A DNA stretch of 64,000 bases from JAVVXB01 sp036651815 (GTDB lineage Bacteria; Bacillota; Clostridia; Christensenellales; CAG-138): positions 1-64,000 of the forward strand of contig JAVVXB010000017.1 in the NCBI GenBank assembly GCA_036651815.1, written 5' to 3'. The first letter of the stretch is position 1. Each line of letters begins with the position of its first letter. Below, piece after piece: positions 34,522 through 43,907 of the stretch. A program made the translations under genes and the position numbers. The notes under the pieces were generated by a model. It was not told where the DNA came from, made no database searches, and saw nothing but the letters and a program-made list of their open reading frames with translations.

Positions 34522-36420
34522 CTAGATCAGCAGATAAAGCAGCGTGATAACGACCCCAATGCCAAAGAGCATCAATTCAAACGCTAACGTCTGTGGAATA
34601 CGGCCAAACTGAACATACTTACGCGAATAGTGGGCAAAGTGATCATCTTTTCCAGGGTTCCATCGCGTGAACGCACCAACCATCAACACTTTTTTCATTA
34701 GGAGCACCGTCCAATCGGTCATACAGTAGACAGTCCGCGCTACAAGTGCTCCAAAAAACGCAAATCCTTGTAACAATGGACGATACATATTATTTTCAAT
34801 GGAAAACAGTGTTGGCACAACACGATCGTATCCGGTTTTCCGATCCGTCAGCAGCAGCCGCACCACAAGCACATATAGCAGTGCGCCGATGATGATGGAA
34901 ATGGCTGCTCCCTGTAAGCTTTCAATCGAAAAGTAACGCGCGGAAAGTTGACCTGCTCCAAGACTGTCCGCAGCGACATTGGCAATCCGTTCATACGTCC
35001 GATTTGGAATCAACCCAGCAATCAACAGCAGTACGGATGGTACGCCGATGGCCAGCGCAGTGCCGGTATCCAATTTAATCGGGCAGCAATCGCCTTTCTC
35101 CACGAATAGGCGAACGAACAGTTTACCCATATAGGCAAGGGTCATGCCGCCCGATAGCAGAAACAACCATTCTGTCACTGAAAGCAGTGCCGAAAGCTGA
35201 GCGCCAGACACAGCCATGTTTTCTACAATCGCTTGATGAATGAGACTCTTGCTCACATAGCCGCCAAAGCCGGGAATACCGGCAATGGAAAGGCTCCCTA
35301 CGATAAAGCAAGCCATCAGCGGTAGATTCCCGCGTCCCGCGCCACGCAGCCGATTTAAATCCAGCGTGTGATTGCGCTTGTAGATTGCACCTGCCGATAC
35401 AAACAAAATGAGTTTGATGAACGCATGATTAACCATGTGCAACACCGCGCCCCCCGCCGCGGATGTCGTCTCCTTTCCCAGTCCAATTAATGCGCATGCA
35501 ACAAGGATAAAACCGATCTGTGAAAGTGAGGAACAGGCCAGCGTACGCTTGAGATCATTGGAAACAAGCGCCAACAGCGCACCAAGTAGCATGGTGACTA
35601 TCCCCAGCACGAGAATGACCAATGCAAAACGCACATCGCCCTGATACAAGCCGGAAACGCAAATGAGAATGCCAAATATACCGCCTTTGGTCAGAATGCC
35701 GGACAGTAGCGCGCTAGCCGGCGCAGGCGCAACCGGATGGGCTTTGGGTAACCAGATGTGGAGCGGATACATACCGGCCTTTGCACCGAATCCAAGCAAT
35801 AGACAAAAGCCCGCGACCAACACCCTAGGATTGGCGAGAGACGCCCCACGCAGTGCCCTGAGTGCTGAAAACATCAGCGTTCCCAATTCCTGTTGCAGCG
35901 TAAAAAGGCCATATAGCATCACCAGTCCACCGATGACCGCAATGGCCAGATAGGTATCGGCAGCCTTACGGCTTTCATCGGTTTCATTCTGGGCGATCCA
36001 CACCCAACTTGAAAGTGACATCATCTCGAAAAACACATAGGTTGTGAATAGATCGTTGGAGGCAAACACGCCCATAAGCGCACCAAATGTGAGCAGAAAG
36101 AACGCTTGATAACGGCCGTTGTTTGCCCCGCCCACAAAGTATGCGTGGGCAGACAGCGCGGAAAGCGGGAATACTGCCGCACAAAGCACCCACAACACCG
36201 ACCGGAATCCTTCCACTTGAAAGCGCACGCCAAGTCCGCAGAAACCGGGGATCTCTGCGGTCGCACCCCTCGCCGCACAAGCGCACGCGCCGACAAACAC
36301 AAGCAGTGATATAGCCACGGTGCATGCATCCATGAGCATGTGGGAACGTCTTCCCAGCAGCCATGCAATCGGAGCCATCAGCATCGGCAGAAATACGCAG
36401 ACGAACAACAGCACACTCAC
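34522..36420 (-). CDS. Mrp-type antiporter large subunit (NuoL/HyfB-like), fourth D-type paralogue
   Basis: About 632 residues, some 16 membrane helices. The pumping core has the TM5 Glu (TYVFFEMMSLSSWVW), the TM7 Lys (FGAKAGMYPLHIWLPKAHP) and the PAPASALLSG loop, plus a C-terminal extension of about 150 residues as in HycC/HyfB-like subunits. The GTG at 36418-36420 overlaps the previous stop (GTGA) and follows GGGAGG by nine bases. Last gene of the ten-gene operon. It likely conducts H+ or Na+ as part of the multi-subunit complex. Confidence 0.85.
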   Translation of the reverse strand: MSVLLFVCVFLPMLMAPIAWLLGRRSHMLMDACTVAISLLVFVGACACAARGATAEIPGFCGLGVRFQVEGFRSVLWVLCAAVFPLSALSAHAYFVGGANNGRYQAFFLLTFGALMGVFASNDLFTTYVFFEMMSLSSWVWIAQNETDESRKAADTYLAIAVIGGLVMLYGLFTLQQELGTLMFSALRALRGASLANPRVLVAGFCLLLGFGAKAGMYPLHIWLPKAHPVAPAPASALLSGILTKGGIFGILICVSGLYQGDVRFALVILVLGIVTMLLGALLALVSNDLKRTLACSSLSQIGFILVACALIGLGKETTSAAGGAVLHMVNHAFIKLILFVSAGAIYKRNHTLDLNRLRGAGRGNLPLMACFIVGSLSIAGIPGFGGYVSKSLIHQAIVENMAVSGAQLSALLSVTEWLFLLSGGMTLAYMGKLFVRLFVEKGDCCPIKLDTGTALAIGVPSVLLLIAGLIPNRTYERIANVAADSLGAGQLSARYFSIESLQGAAISIIIGALLYVLVVRLLLTDRKTGYDRVVPTLFSIENNMYRPLLQGFAFFGALVARTVYCMTDWTVLLMKKVLMVGAFTRWNPGKDDHFAHYSRKYVQFGRIPQTLAFELMLFGIGVVITLLYLLI

Positions 36421-37895
36421 AGCACCATTCCTCCCATCAGCCAATTCATCAAGGTCGTCTGTACACCGCCGGAAAACAAACCCAGCAACACAATGACGGC
36501 CACACAGAAAATCAATACACCGTTCATGGCCTTTGTTTCATAAACTGGCCCATCCACCACAAGCACACAATTTTCCGGAAAATACGCGCGGATCAGAATC
36601 GTAACCAGATACAACGCAGTCAACACTGCAGAGATCATCAGTGCACCAGTGCCGATGAATCCAAGCGTTGTCCCCGTGGCGACGGCGGCAGTCCCCAACG
36701 CCCACTTACTAAAAAAGCCAGGCAGAGATGGAATGCCGATGAGCGCGAATGACGCAACCGCAAAGCACGCAAAGGTCACAGGCATGCGCTTTGCCAAGCC
36801 CTCAATCTCATCAAGATAAGATTTCTTAGCTTTCGTCATCATGGCGCCAACAGCAAAGAACAAAGTGATTTTGATGAAGGCATGATAAACCATGTGCTGA
36901 CATGCTGCCAACAGCCCTGCGTTTGTCATCAGCGCAGTGCCAAAGAGGATATAGCTGAGGTTTGCCACGGTGGACCAGGCCAGGCGGCGTTTCAGATGAC
37001 GATTTCGTAGCGCCAAAAACGATCCCATTATGATGGTCAGCGCCGTTGCCAGCAAGATGGTGTGCTGCGCGACGGTGCCCGCAATCAGCGTTGTTCCAAA
37101 GCAATAGTACGTCAGCCGCATGCAGGCAAATGCACCTGCCTTGACCACCGCAACCGCGTGCAGCAGCGCGGTGACTGGCGTTGGCGCCACAGAAACCGTC
37201 GGCAACCAAAAGGACATCGGTAGCAGCGCGGCCTTGACACCAAAGCCAAAGAACGCCAGCGTGTACGCCACACGCAGCCCAGTCTCATGCCCAGCAATCT
37301 TGCTCACATCCAACACGCCGCCGATTGTAAAATCCAACGGAAGGCCATACCGCACCAGAAACGCAATGGCAATAAAACCCAGCGCAGCGCCCGTCATGGA
37401 ATAGATCAGGTATCGTTTTCCGGCATATCGCGCCTCATCGTCCATCTTGTGCATCACAAGTGGCAGTGTAGCAAGTGTCAGCAGCTCAAAGAACAAATAC
37501 AGGGTCACGATGTTTGCCGCAAACGCAATTCCCATAGCTACTCCATAGGAAATTAGAAAAAACGCGTAGAAACGGCTCAGATGCTGCTCATGTTTCATAT
37601 AATCTAAGGCGTACAACGTCGTCGCCGGCCAGAGCACAGCAACGATAGCGCCATACACTCGGGACAGACCATCCACACGCAGTGCCAGCGTCAGCCCGTC
37701 CGTCAATTCTATAAGAGAAAGAGAATCGCCGGAAGGAAAAGCAATGTTCAGCAACGAAAGAACGCTGGTTACAAGTACCGTACAGAGTACATACGCGTTA
37801 CGCAACTTCACCCGCTGCATACATTTGCAGCAGAGAGGCAACGCGCAGAGCATTGGAATCGCAATACTAGCGAGCATTGTCCAAGACTGCATCAT
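36417..37895 (-). CDS. Mrp-type antiporter D-like subunit, third paralogue
   Basis: About 492 residues, some 14 helices, Proton_antipo_M fold. TM5 Glu in LYLFFELLTLATLPLVM, TM7 Lys in FFGFGVKAALLPMSFWLP, and a broken-helix Lys in HAFIKITLFF. The ATG overlaps the upstream gene's stop (ATGA) and follows GGAGGTGCTGC. It differs from its sister subunits in having FWLPTVSVAPTP at the conserved W-L-P loop. Confidence 0.87.
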   Translation of the reverse strand: MMQSWTMLASIAIPMLCALPLCCKCMQRVKLRNAYVLCTVLVTSVLSLLNIAFPSGDSLSLIELTDGLTLALRVDGLSRVYGAIVAVLWPATTLYALDYMKHEQHLSRFYAFFLISYGVAMGIAFAANIVTLYLFFELLTLATLPLVMHKMDDEARYAGKRYLIYSMTGAALGFIAIAFLVRYGLPLDFTIGGVLDVSKIAGHETGLRVAYTLAFFGFGVKAALLPMSFWLPTVSVAPTPVTALLHAVAVVKAGAFACMRLTYYCFGTTLIAGTVAQHTILLATALTIIMGSFLALRNRHLKRRLAWSTVANLSYILFGTALMTNAGLLAACQHMVYHAFIKITLFFAVGAMMTKAKKSYLDEIEGLAKRMPVTFACFAVASFALIGIPSLPGFFSKWALGTAAVATGTTLGFIGTGALMISAVLTALYLVTILIRAYFPENCVLVVDGPVYETKAMNGVLIFCVAVIVLLGLFSGGVQTTLMNWLMGGMVL

Positions 37896-39167
37896 GCAGC
37901 ACCTCCGATCAGGCACATGGAAATTTTATGGAATAGGCCGGTAAGACCCATTGGAAACGCGCCGGCAAGCAACACAAACAACGCCAATACCGCCAGCGGC
38001 AGAAGCATCCGCCAATCTGTTTTGTTGGATACTATCGTCGCTCGATCGCCCGCAAAAAAAGCATTCCCAATAATCGGAAACAGGTATCCCGCGGTTAACA
38101 GCGCGGAAACAAGCAGCATCACCACCGCTGCTATGCTGAAGGAATTGTTTTCCTGTAAGACACCCATGCCCAGCCCCCATTTCGCCACAAATCCCCCAAA
38201 GGGCGGAATGCCCACAAGCGAAAGCGAGAATGCCGTAAAGCAAAGCATGACGCCAGGCATCCGTTTCCCTATGCCCGTGAGTTGGCTGACCCGCGTATAT
38301 CCGGTCTGATGCATAATTGCACCGGCACATAGGAACAGTCCGACCTTGGCCGCCGAGTGAAAAGCAATCTGCATCAGTGCGCCGACCAAGCCCGTCGCAT
38401 TGAGCGTCATAATTCCTAGAACAACATAGGATAGTTGACTTATGCTAGAATAGGCAAGGCGTTTTTTGAGCATCTGTTCGCGATAGGCCAACATAGATCC
38501 AACAAATATCGTGGCCAAAGCCAGTATCAACAGGACTGTCTGTGCAAAAGATCCGCGCACCGCGTCTACCCCAAACACAAAGTAGCACACGCGGATAAGC
38601 CCTAGCATACCGGCTTTCGTAATCACGCCGGAAAGCAGCGCACTTGCGGGAGCTGGCGCTTCCGGATGCGCTGTCGGTAGCNNNNNNNNNNGGAATCAAA
38701 CCCGCCTTACAGCAAAAGCCAGCAGTCATCAGCAGCAACGCCCAAATGGATTGAGTGCTTACCGGGAGCTGCATTCCGCCCGCACTGAACGGCTGCATGC
38801 AATCCCTGCCCAATAGCAGCATGCCAAACAGCGCCATCGTCGCGCCAAAGACGGAGAACCCAAGGTATTTGACAGAGGCTCTGCGCGCTTCTTCGGTACC
38901 GGTATGCAGCACCAACGGGAATGAAACCATGCTGAGTACTTCAAAGAACAGGTAGAACGTCAGCAAGTTCTTTGCTGCCGACAATCCGACCAACGCCAGC
39001 AGTGTTAATAGCAAAAAGAGATACAATCGTCCGCGGTGTTCATCATGCTCCGCATAGGAAAGCGTATAGAGCGCGGTCAGCAAAAATAGTGTGGCCGTCA
39101 AAGTGGCAAAGAACACGCCGACACTATCGAATCCCAGAGAAAACATCAGGCCGTCCGTAAAACTCAT
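37892..39167 (-). CDS. Mrp-type antiporter D-like subunit, second paralogue (contains assembly gap)
   Basis: Proton_antipo_M-family membrane protein with TM5 Glu (FYLFFEVLSMVSFPLVL) and TM7 Lys (FCCKAGLIP). Ten N at 38682-38691 fall right at the conserved P-x-H-x-W-L-P loop; the frame before the gap ends at AGLIP and after it resumes at LPTAHPEAPAPASALLSG, in a different frame. By family pattern twelve bases are missing, not ten, so the frameshift is an artefact and the gene is intact. The ATG at 39165-39167 lies 4 bases after the previous stop. Confidence 0.85.
38682..38691. other. Assembly gap (10 N)
   Basis: Placeholder gap within the second antiporter-like gene. Flanking sequences do not overlap. 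The protein family predicts a true gap of twelve bases. Confidence 0.95.
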
Positions 39168-39171
39168 GAAA

Positions 39172-40674
39172 TCACATCCCCCCCAGTAGTTGGAGTCCGC
39201 GCTCAATTACATGAATCACTGGCGTGCAGAAAATACCCAACGCAACCACGCACACGGACAACACACAAGCCGATACCGCAAAGCTTCCGTTCCGTTTGAC
39301 AGACGTTTGAGCCATATAACCGCTTGGCGTCCATAGTGCGATCACAGCGGGTATGTAATAGATGGCATTAAGTACAGTACTCAGCGCCAACGCAATGAGT
39401 GCAGGCCAGAGTATGATGGAATTGTACAGTGCAGCATCTGCAAAGAACCACTTTGCCATAAACCCGCCCAGCAGTGGCATACCAATCATGCTGAGCGCCC
39501 CAATGGAAAAGCCCACGCCTGCCAGTTGATCGGTACGGGCGGCACCGCGCAGACGATACAAGCTCTTTTCATGTCCCTGCACCTCCGAGAGTCGACCTGC
39601 ACAAACGAATAACAGTGGCTTGGTAACAGCATGCACCAGAATCTGGAAAAATGCCGCAACCATGCCAGCACCCACACCCATGCCGATACCAAGGAAAATA
39701 TAGCCGATCTGCGCAATGGACGAATACGCAAGCATGCGCTTAATATGTTCCTCCCGAATGGCACCAATAGAACCAAAGATCATCCCGCAGATGCCAAACA
39801 CAAACATCACATTCATAATCTTGAGCGAATGAACGACCGTGATGGTAAACACGCTGTAAAACAGCTTGATGAGTAAGATAATGTAGCCCTTGAGTACCAG
39901 TCCGGAAAGAATAGCGCTAGAGCTTGTCGTTGCGCCGCCATGTGCCAGCGGCAGCCATGCATGGAAGGGAAACAGTGCGCACTTAATCGCGATACCTACG
40001 GTAATCAGACCCACCACCACAGTTAGCGGCTCCGTATACGTGCCTGTTTGCCAAAGCTCAACGATTTTCTCCTGCAACTGCGGCATCAGCAAATGCCCTG
40101 TGATACAATACAGCAGTACAATGCCAATTAAAAACAATCCGCTGCCCAAGAGACTGATGACTAAATACCGGATGGTTGCAGCTATGGTTTTTGCGGTGTC
40201 TCGAGCCATGACAATTGCGCAGGCAGCAATTGTGGAAATCTCGATGAACACATACCCCGTGAAAATATCGTTTGTATAGGTCAGCGCCATGAGTGCGGCA
40301 AGCAACATGTTGATCATCACAAAATAGTACGGTTGCTTTGGTTCCAGTATATCGCTTTCAATTCCAGATTGTCCGCCAAGCAGCGACAGCGCCGTAATCA
40401 GCGAAAACATGGCCGCAAGCATTGCCTCCAATGGCCCTGCGGCAATCTCATTGCCCCAGGGTGCAGAAAAATGTCCCATTTTATAGGTAAACCGCTCCAC
40501 ATTTTCATTCAAAATGACAGTCAACAGTACGGAGAGCGCAAATACCGTCAGCGATACGGTAACCGTAGCAATCAGCGCCGACCGTCCACGCCGGTACAGC
40601 GGCATGGTAATGCCCGTGATCATGCACAAAAAGATACAGGCAAAGGGGATGTTCTGATACCAGGGTAGCATCAT
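39172..40674 (-). CDS. mrpD: Mrp antiporter subunit D (first D-type paralogue)
   Basis: 500 residues, about 14 helices, closest in order and look to MrpD. TM5 Glu in GYVFIEISTIAACAIVM, TM7 Lys in GIAIKCALFPFHAWLPLAHG and MLAYSSIAQIGYIFLG are present. Its ATG overlaps the mrpC stop by four bases. It probably forms an ion channel of the cation/proton antiporter complex. Confidence 0.88.
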   Translation of the reverse strand: MMLPWYQNIPFACIFLCMITGITMPLYRRGRSALIATVTVSLTVFALSVLLTVILNENVERFTYKMGHFSAPWGNEIAAGPLEAMLAAMFSLITALSLLGGQSGIESDILEPKQPYYFVMINMLLAALMALTYTNDIFTGYVFIEISTIAACAIVMARDTAKTIAATIRYLVISLLGSGLFLIGIVLLYCITGHLLMPQLQEKIVELWQTGTYTEPLTVVVGLITVGIAIKCALFPFHAWLPLAHGGATTSSSAILSGLVLKGYIILLIKLFYSVFTITVVHSLKIMNVMFVFGICGMIFGSIGAIREEHIKRMLAYSSIAQIGYIFLGIGMGVGAGMVAAFFQILVHAVTKPLLFVCAGRLSEVQGHEKSLYRLRGAARTDQLAGVGFSIGALSMIGMPLLGGFMAKWFFADAALYNSIILWPALIALALSTVLNAIYYIPAVIALWTPSGYMAQTSVKRNGSFAVSACVLSVCVVALGIFCTPVIHVIERGLQLLGGM

Positions 40675-41057
40675 TCAGCCTCCTTTTTCATGAGCATCAT
40701 GATCTCGTCAAATTCAACCGTGCCATATTTCTTGTACAACCGCTGGACCAATGCCAGAAAAAATGCCGATACGCTGACCGATACCACGATACCCGTGAGT
40801 ACCAATCCCGCCGGAATTGGATTAATATACGTGCTTGCGCTCATGTTCGTGCCCACCAAAACCGGTGCGATACGACCCTCAATATATCCCTGAGACGCCA
40901 GAAACAAGAACACCGAGCTGTCCATCACGTTGAATCCGATGATCTTTTTAATCAGGTTTTTTTGCAGCAACAGATTCATAAATCCGATACCAAACAGTAC
41001 GATTGCCCCGATTTCAAAACGGTAAGTAATCATCTGATTGAGCAGTTCTTTCATCAT
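40671..41057 (-). CDS. mrpC: Mrp antiporter subunit C (NuoK-like)
   Basis: 128 residues with three membrane helices. IGAIVLFGIGFMNLLLQKN, GFNVMDSSVFLFL and PAGLVLTGIVVSVSVSAFF match MrpC/NuoK; the buried Glu of NuoK corresponds to E in the first helix region. It begins one base before the end of the preceding gene's stop and overlaps the next gene by four bases. Confidence 0.9.
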   Translation of the reverse strand: MMKELLNQMITYRFEIGAIVLFGIGFMNLLLQKNLIKKIIGFNVMDSSVFLFLASQGYIEGRIAPVLVGTNMSASTYINPIPAGLVLTGIVVSVSVSAFFLALVQRLYKKYGTVEFDEIMMLMKKEAE

Positions 41058-41981
41058 TTATAGACGCCCCCTTGCAAATAACGCATAAAATCCGTACATC
41101 GTGCAGGCGACCACTGCGCCCACGCACAGATCCAGTACAAAAATGAGACCGGAGCTAAAGAGCGCGCCGGGAACGCCAAGGGGGATTCCGCTGGGTAGGT
41201 TGTTCGCCCCGGTAAAAAATGCATACGCCTTCGAGCAGGCGTAGGTCAGCAGCGCTGTGCTTGTAATTACCTTAAACGTACGTTTGGTAAAGAATTTTCG
41301 CACAGCTGGTATGCCAAAGCTAGCGCCATATACAATCAACCCCGCACCCATGATTGCACCCCCCGAAAAACCGCCGCCCGGTGAGATATGTCCGTTGAGC
41401 ACCACATAGATCCCAAAGAGAAGAATGCACGGCATGACCATCAGAATCACCTTTTGCAGAATCACATCCTGCATCTCCCGTTCAATATAAAGTTCGTGTG
41501 CAGTCTGGATATCCTCCTCATAATGAATGTTGTTTTTATCACGCGAAAGCAGCATCAACACGCTGGTGATTGCCAGAAACAGCACGCTGGACTCACCGAA
41601 TGTATCAAATGCACGGTAATCCAGAATCATGCCGGTCACAAAATTGACCGCACCAGTTTCCTCCACGCATTTTTCGATATAACGTTTTACAACTTCGTTG
41701 CTTGCGGGGTTGTTCGGTGCACCAAATAGTGGTAGTCTGAACACCGTGAGCATCAATATGCTGGCAATGCTAAGGCACACAAGCACAGCTACCGTATGAT
41801 AGATATGCAAAAAGCGCCTACTTTCCCGCTCGGTAAGCTGTTCTTCGTTCAGATATACGTGTTGCTTTTGGCTATGTTGGTGTCCTTGGGCTTTCTTCAT
41901 ATAGATTTCTGGGTCATGCGTGGGTTCACCGTTGACCCAACCGCAGAGTTTACGCCATGCGGAACCGAATTCTGTTTTCAT
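41058..41981 (-). CDS. mrpB: Mrp antiporter subunit B fused to an MrpA-tail-like domain
   Basis: 307 residues. A cytosolic, His/Gln-rich N-terminus (1-55) precedes a helix and a domain with NFVTGMILDYRAFDTFGESS, the segment normally at the end of MrpA (MbhE-like); then the MrpB core with VMPCILLFGIYVVLNGHISP and GGGFSGGAIMGAGLIVYG. So one protein combines what is usually split between MrpA and MrpB. Part of the EFG-A-tail-B-C-DDDD operon. Confidence 0.85.
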   Translation of the reverse strand: MKTEFGSAWRKLCGWVNGEPTHDPEIYMKKAQGHQHSQKQHVYLNEEQLTERESRRFLHIYHTVAVLVCLSIASILMLTVFRLPLFGAPNNPASNEVVKRYIEKCVEETGAVNFVTGMILDYRAFDTFGESSVLFLAITSVLMLLSRDKNNIHYEEDIQTAHELYIEREMQDVILQKVILMVMPCILLFGIYVVLNGHISPGGGFSGGAIMGAGLIVYGASFGIPAVRKFFTKRTFKVITSTALLTYACSKAYAFFTGANNLPSGIPLGVPGALFSSGLIFVLDLCVGAVVACTMYGFYALFARGRL

Positions 41982-41996
41982 ATGTCGGCTCCTTCC

Positions 41997-42251
41997 TCAT
42001 TCGTCTTTCGTGCCCTTGAGGGCATGTATCTTGCGCAGCGTAAGCACAAATAGAATTCCCGTCACGCCCGCACCAACTGCAGCCTCCGTAATGGCAAGAT
42101 CTGGACTCTGTAGCAGCGCCCAAATGATTGTCATGATCAAGCTATAGGCCATATAGATAATCACCGCAACCAACAGACGCTTACTGAAAAACGCAGAAAT
42201 CGCACATATAATTAGCGATGTAATCAACAATACTTCAAATACGATCATCAT
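41997..42251 (-). CDS. MrpA C-terminal-like small membrane subunit (DUF4040/MbhD type)
   Basis: About 84 residues, three helices, with QSPDLAITEAAVGAGVTGILFVLTLRK split over the last helix; this pattern is the DUF4040 module found inside MrpA and as a free subunit (MbhD) in hydrogenase-type complexes. The ATG at 42249-42251 overlaps the mrpG stop and follows GAGGTTGTTCCCA. Its existence as a separate gene shows the complex is of the split type with no full-length MrpA. Confidence 0.85.
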   Translation of the reverse strand: MMIVFEVLLITSLIICAISAFFSKRLLVAVIIYMAYSLIMTIIWALLQSPDLAITEAAVGAGVTGILFVLTLRKIHALKGTKDE

Positions 42252-42564
42252 TGGGAACAACCTCACATTCATCCGTTAGGTGCGCATGTGTCATAATCTC
42301 CGCACGCGCAATCAAATGGCTCATTACGGGGCTTGCCAGCCACATAAACGCTATGATCACAAGAATTTTAAGCGCTTGCCAGCTCAATCCTAGGATCACG
42401 ATAAGCCCCAGCAGTATAAACAGTAGCCCAAGCGTATCACACAGCGATGCCGCGTGCATACGGTTGAGAACATAGCGAAAACGGAACACACCAAGCACTG
42501 CAATTCCAACAATCAACACGCCGATAAAGATCAGTGCCGCCCCGATGATACTGAAAATCAGCAT
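42235..42564 (-). CDS. mrpG: Mrp antiporter subunit G
   Basis: 109 residues, three helices. The motif VLGVFRFRYVLNRMHAASLCDTLG and WLASPVMSHLIARA are diagnostic of MrpG/PhaG. It overlaps both neighbours slightly. Required for assembly of Mrp complexes in studied species; the catalytic role is unclear. Confidence 0.9.
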   Translation of the reverse strand: MLIFSIIGAALIFIGVLIVGIAVLGVFRFRYVLNRMHAASLCDTLGLLFILLGLIVILGLSWQALKILVIIAFMWLASPVMSHLIARAEIMTHAHLTDECEVVPNDDRI

Positions 42565-42989
42565 TGCGTCTTCTCCTTTTCTGCGGCATCCGCTGCACGG
42601 ATCACCTGCGCCAGCCCCGGCGCCGCAACCTCAGCGGATTTTGCCAGCGTCTCAACCTTCTCTATTTTCTGCACGGTTGCCGCAGCTTCCTGCTGCTCCC
42701 GTTTCTCTTGCGCACGGCGGCGCACAATGACAAGCCGCGTCAGCACAATAATGGAAATAAAGCTCAGCAATGCATACACAATTGCGATATCCACAAGAAA
42801 TGCCTGCTGAAAATACACGGAAAGAATGCACATAATCATGATCGTCATGGTTCCAATCAAATTCACTGCCACAATTCGATCTGTAAAGCGCGGCCCTTTG
42901 GCAGCGCGCACCAATGCAAGCAGCATCATGACGGAAAGCGCCACGCAGCAGGCCAACAAAAATGTATCGAGCCACGGCATCCCAGTCAT
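42558..42989 (-). CDS. mrpF: Mrp antiporter subunit F with extended C-terminus
   Basis: 143 residues. Three helices with VRAAKGPRFTDRIVAVNLIG and YALLSFISIIVLTRLV define MrpF (about 90 residues normally). An Arg/Glu/Ala-rich tail of about 50 residues (from RRRAQEKREQQEAAATVQ onward) is likely a cytosolic helix. ATG overlaps the mrpE stop (ATGA). Confidence 0.88.
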   Translation of the reverse strand: MTGMPWLDTFLLACCVALSVMMLLALVRAAKGPRFTDRIVAVNLIGTMTIMIMCILSVYFQQAFLVDIAIVYALLSFISIIVLTRLVIVRRRAQEKREQQEAAATVQKIEKVETLAKSAEVAAPGLAQVIRAADAAEKEKTQC

Positions 42990-43453
42990 ACTTGCCGTCC
43001 CTCCAATCGCTTCAATTTCCTCGTTAAACTGTTATCCGCGATCCCATCTAGAAACGAAGCATCCAACGCATGCACCCGATAACATCCGTCGGACAGCTCC
43101 ACAGTGATGGTCCCCGGCGTAAGCGTGATGGAATTGGCGTACATCACGCGCAGACCTTCCCGCCAAATATCGGAGTTGAAGTAAATTAGCTTGGGTTGAA
43201 TCTCCCGAGATGGATGCAAAACCAGCGTAATGACATGAAACCCGCTCTTGCATATTTCTATCATAAGTTGAAAAAAGTATCCAACATACTTCAAAGCACA
43301 AAAAAAGTGCGTCATCTCATATCTGATCGTGTGTCCGGTCATCTTCGCGGTAAACAATGCCAGCGCAGAGCATACCACCAAGCCAACAAGCACAAGTTCC
43401 AGCGTTACGCGGCCGTTTAAAATCAACCATAGTACAAAATACGCAGGAAACAT
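42986..43453 (-). CDS. mrpE: Mrp antiporter subunit E
   Basis: 155 residues with two or three helices and the MrpE signature VMYANSITLTPGTITVELSDG plus ALDASFLDG. First gene of the operon; its ATG follows AGGTGAAGAAAT and a strong promoter lies at 43499-43527. In well-studied Mrp complexes E is near the end of the operon, so its first position here follows the order seen in hydrogenase-type and split Mrp clusters. Confidence 0.9.
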   Translation of the reverse strand: MFPAYFVLWLILNGRVTLELVLVGLVVCSALALFTAKMTGHTIRYEMTHFFCALKYVGYFFQLMIEICKSGFHVITLVLHPSREIQPKLIYFNSDIWREGLRVMYANSITLTPGTITVELSDGCYRVHALDASFLDGIADNSLTRKLKRLEGRQV

Positions 43454-43498
43454 ATTTCTTCACCTACCGCTCCTTAAATTCTTCTTCAGAACGCATGC

Positions 43499-43527
43499 AC
43501 TATAGCATAATAGCAGATGCGTTTCAA
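43499..43527 (-). promoter_or_regulatory. Promoter of the Mrp-type operon
   Basis: On the minus strand TTGAAA (43527-43522) and TATAGT (43504-43499), 17 bases apart, each five of six to consensus, about 46 bases before the mrpE start. Confidence 0.65.
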
Positions 43528-43907
43528 GATAAATATTCATCCGAAATACAAGGCCTTCATTCTGCCGCAAATAAGACGAAATGACCTCATTTTGCCACAT
43601 TTTCTTCTCCTTCCAGGCCTCGCAAATGCCCTTAAAACGCATCATAATTTTTCGTTTGAACCCAACAGCCTCTCTTTCTCCTGTCACATTTGCGGACAAA
43701 TAAAAATTATCCCTAAGAACACTACAAAACAAACACTTTATAATCCCAGGATGCATTTTTGAGATGCGTACCTGGCCTTGCTGACTTTCAAAATGTTCCA
43801 AAATTTTTGTTTGGTTTTTTATATAAACATGTTATAATTACTCATAATTTCAAGGACTTAACGCACATTGTATACATGAACCAGTTGAATTTAAGGAGGA
43901 GACATCA
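43528..43907. promoter_or_regulatory. Divergent intergenic region between mrpE and the OB-like lipoprotein
   Basis: About 380 bases with open frames on both strands but no product I recognise and no ribosome site for them. A plus-strand promoter for the lipoprotein is likely: TTGGTT and TATAAT 16 bases apart near 43811-43838. The AAGGAGGAG ribosome site follows at about 43893. Confidence 0.5.

Noticed and set aside
43460..43801. 113-codon open frame upstream of mrpE
   Set aside because: It covers the mrpE promoter and ribosome site and shows no family features.
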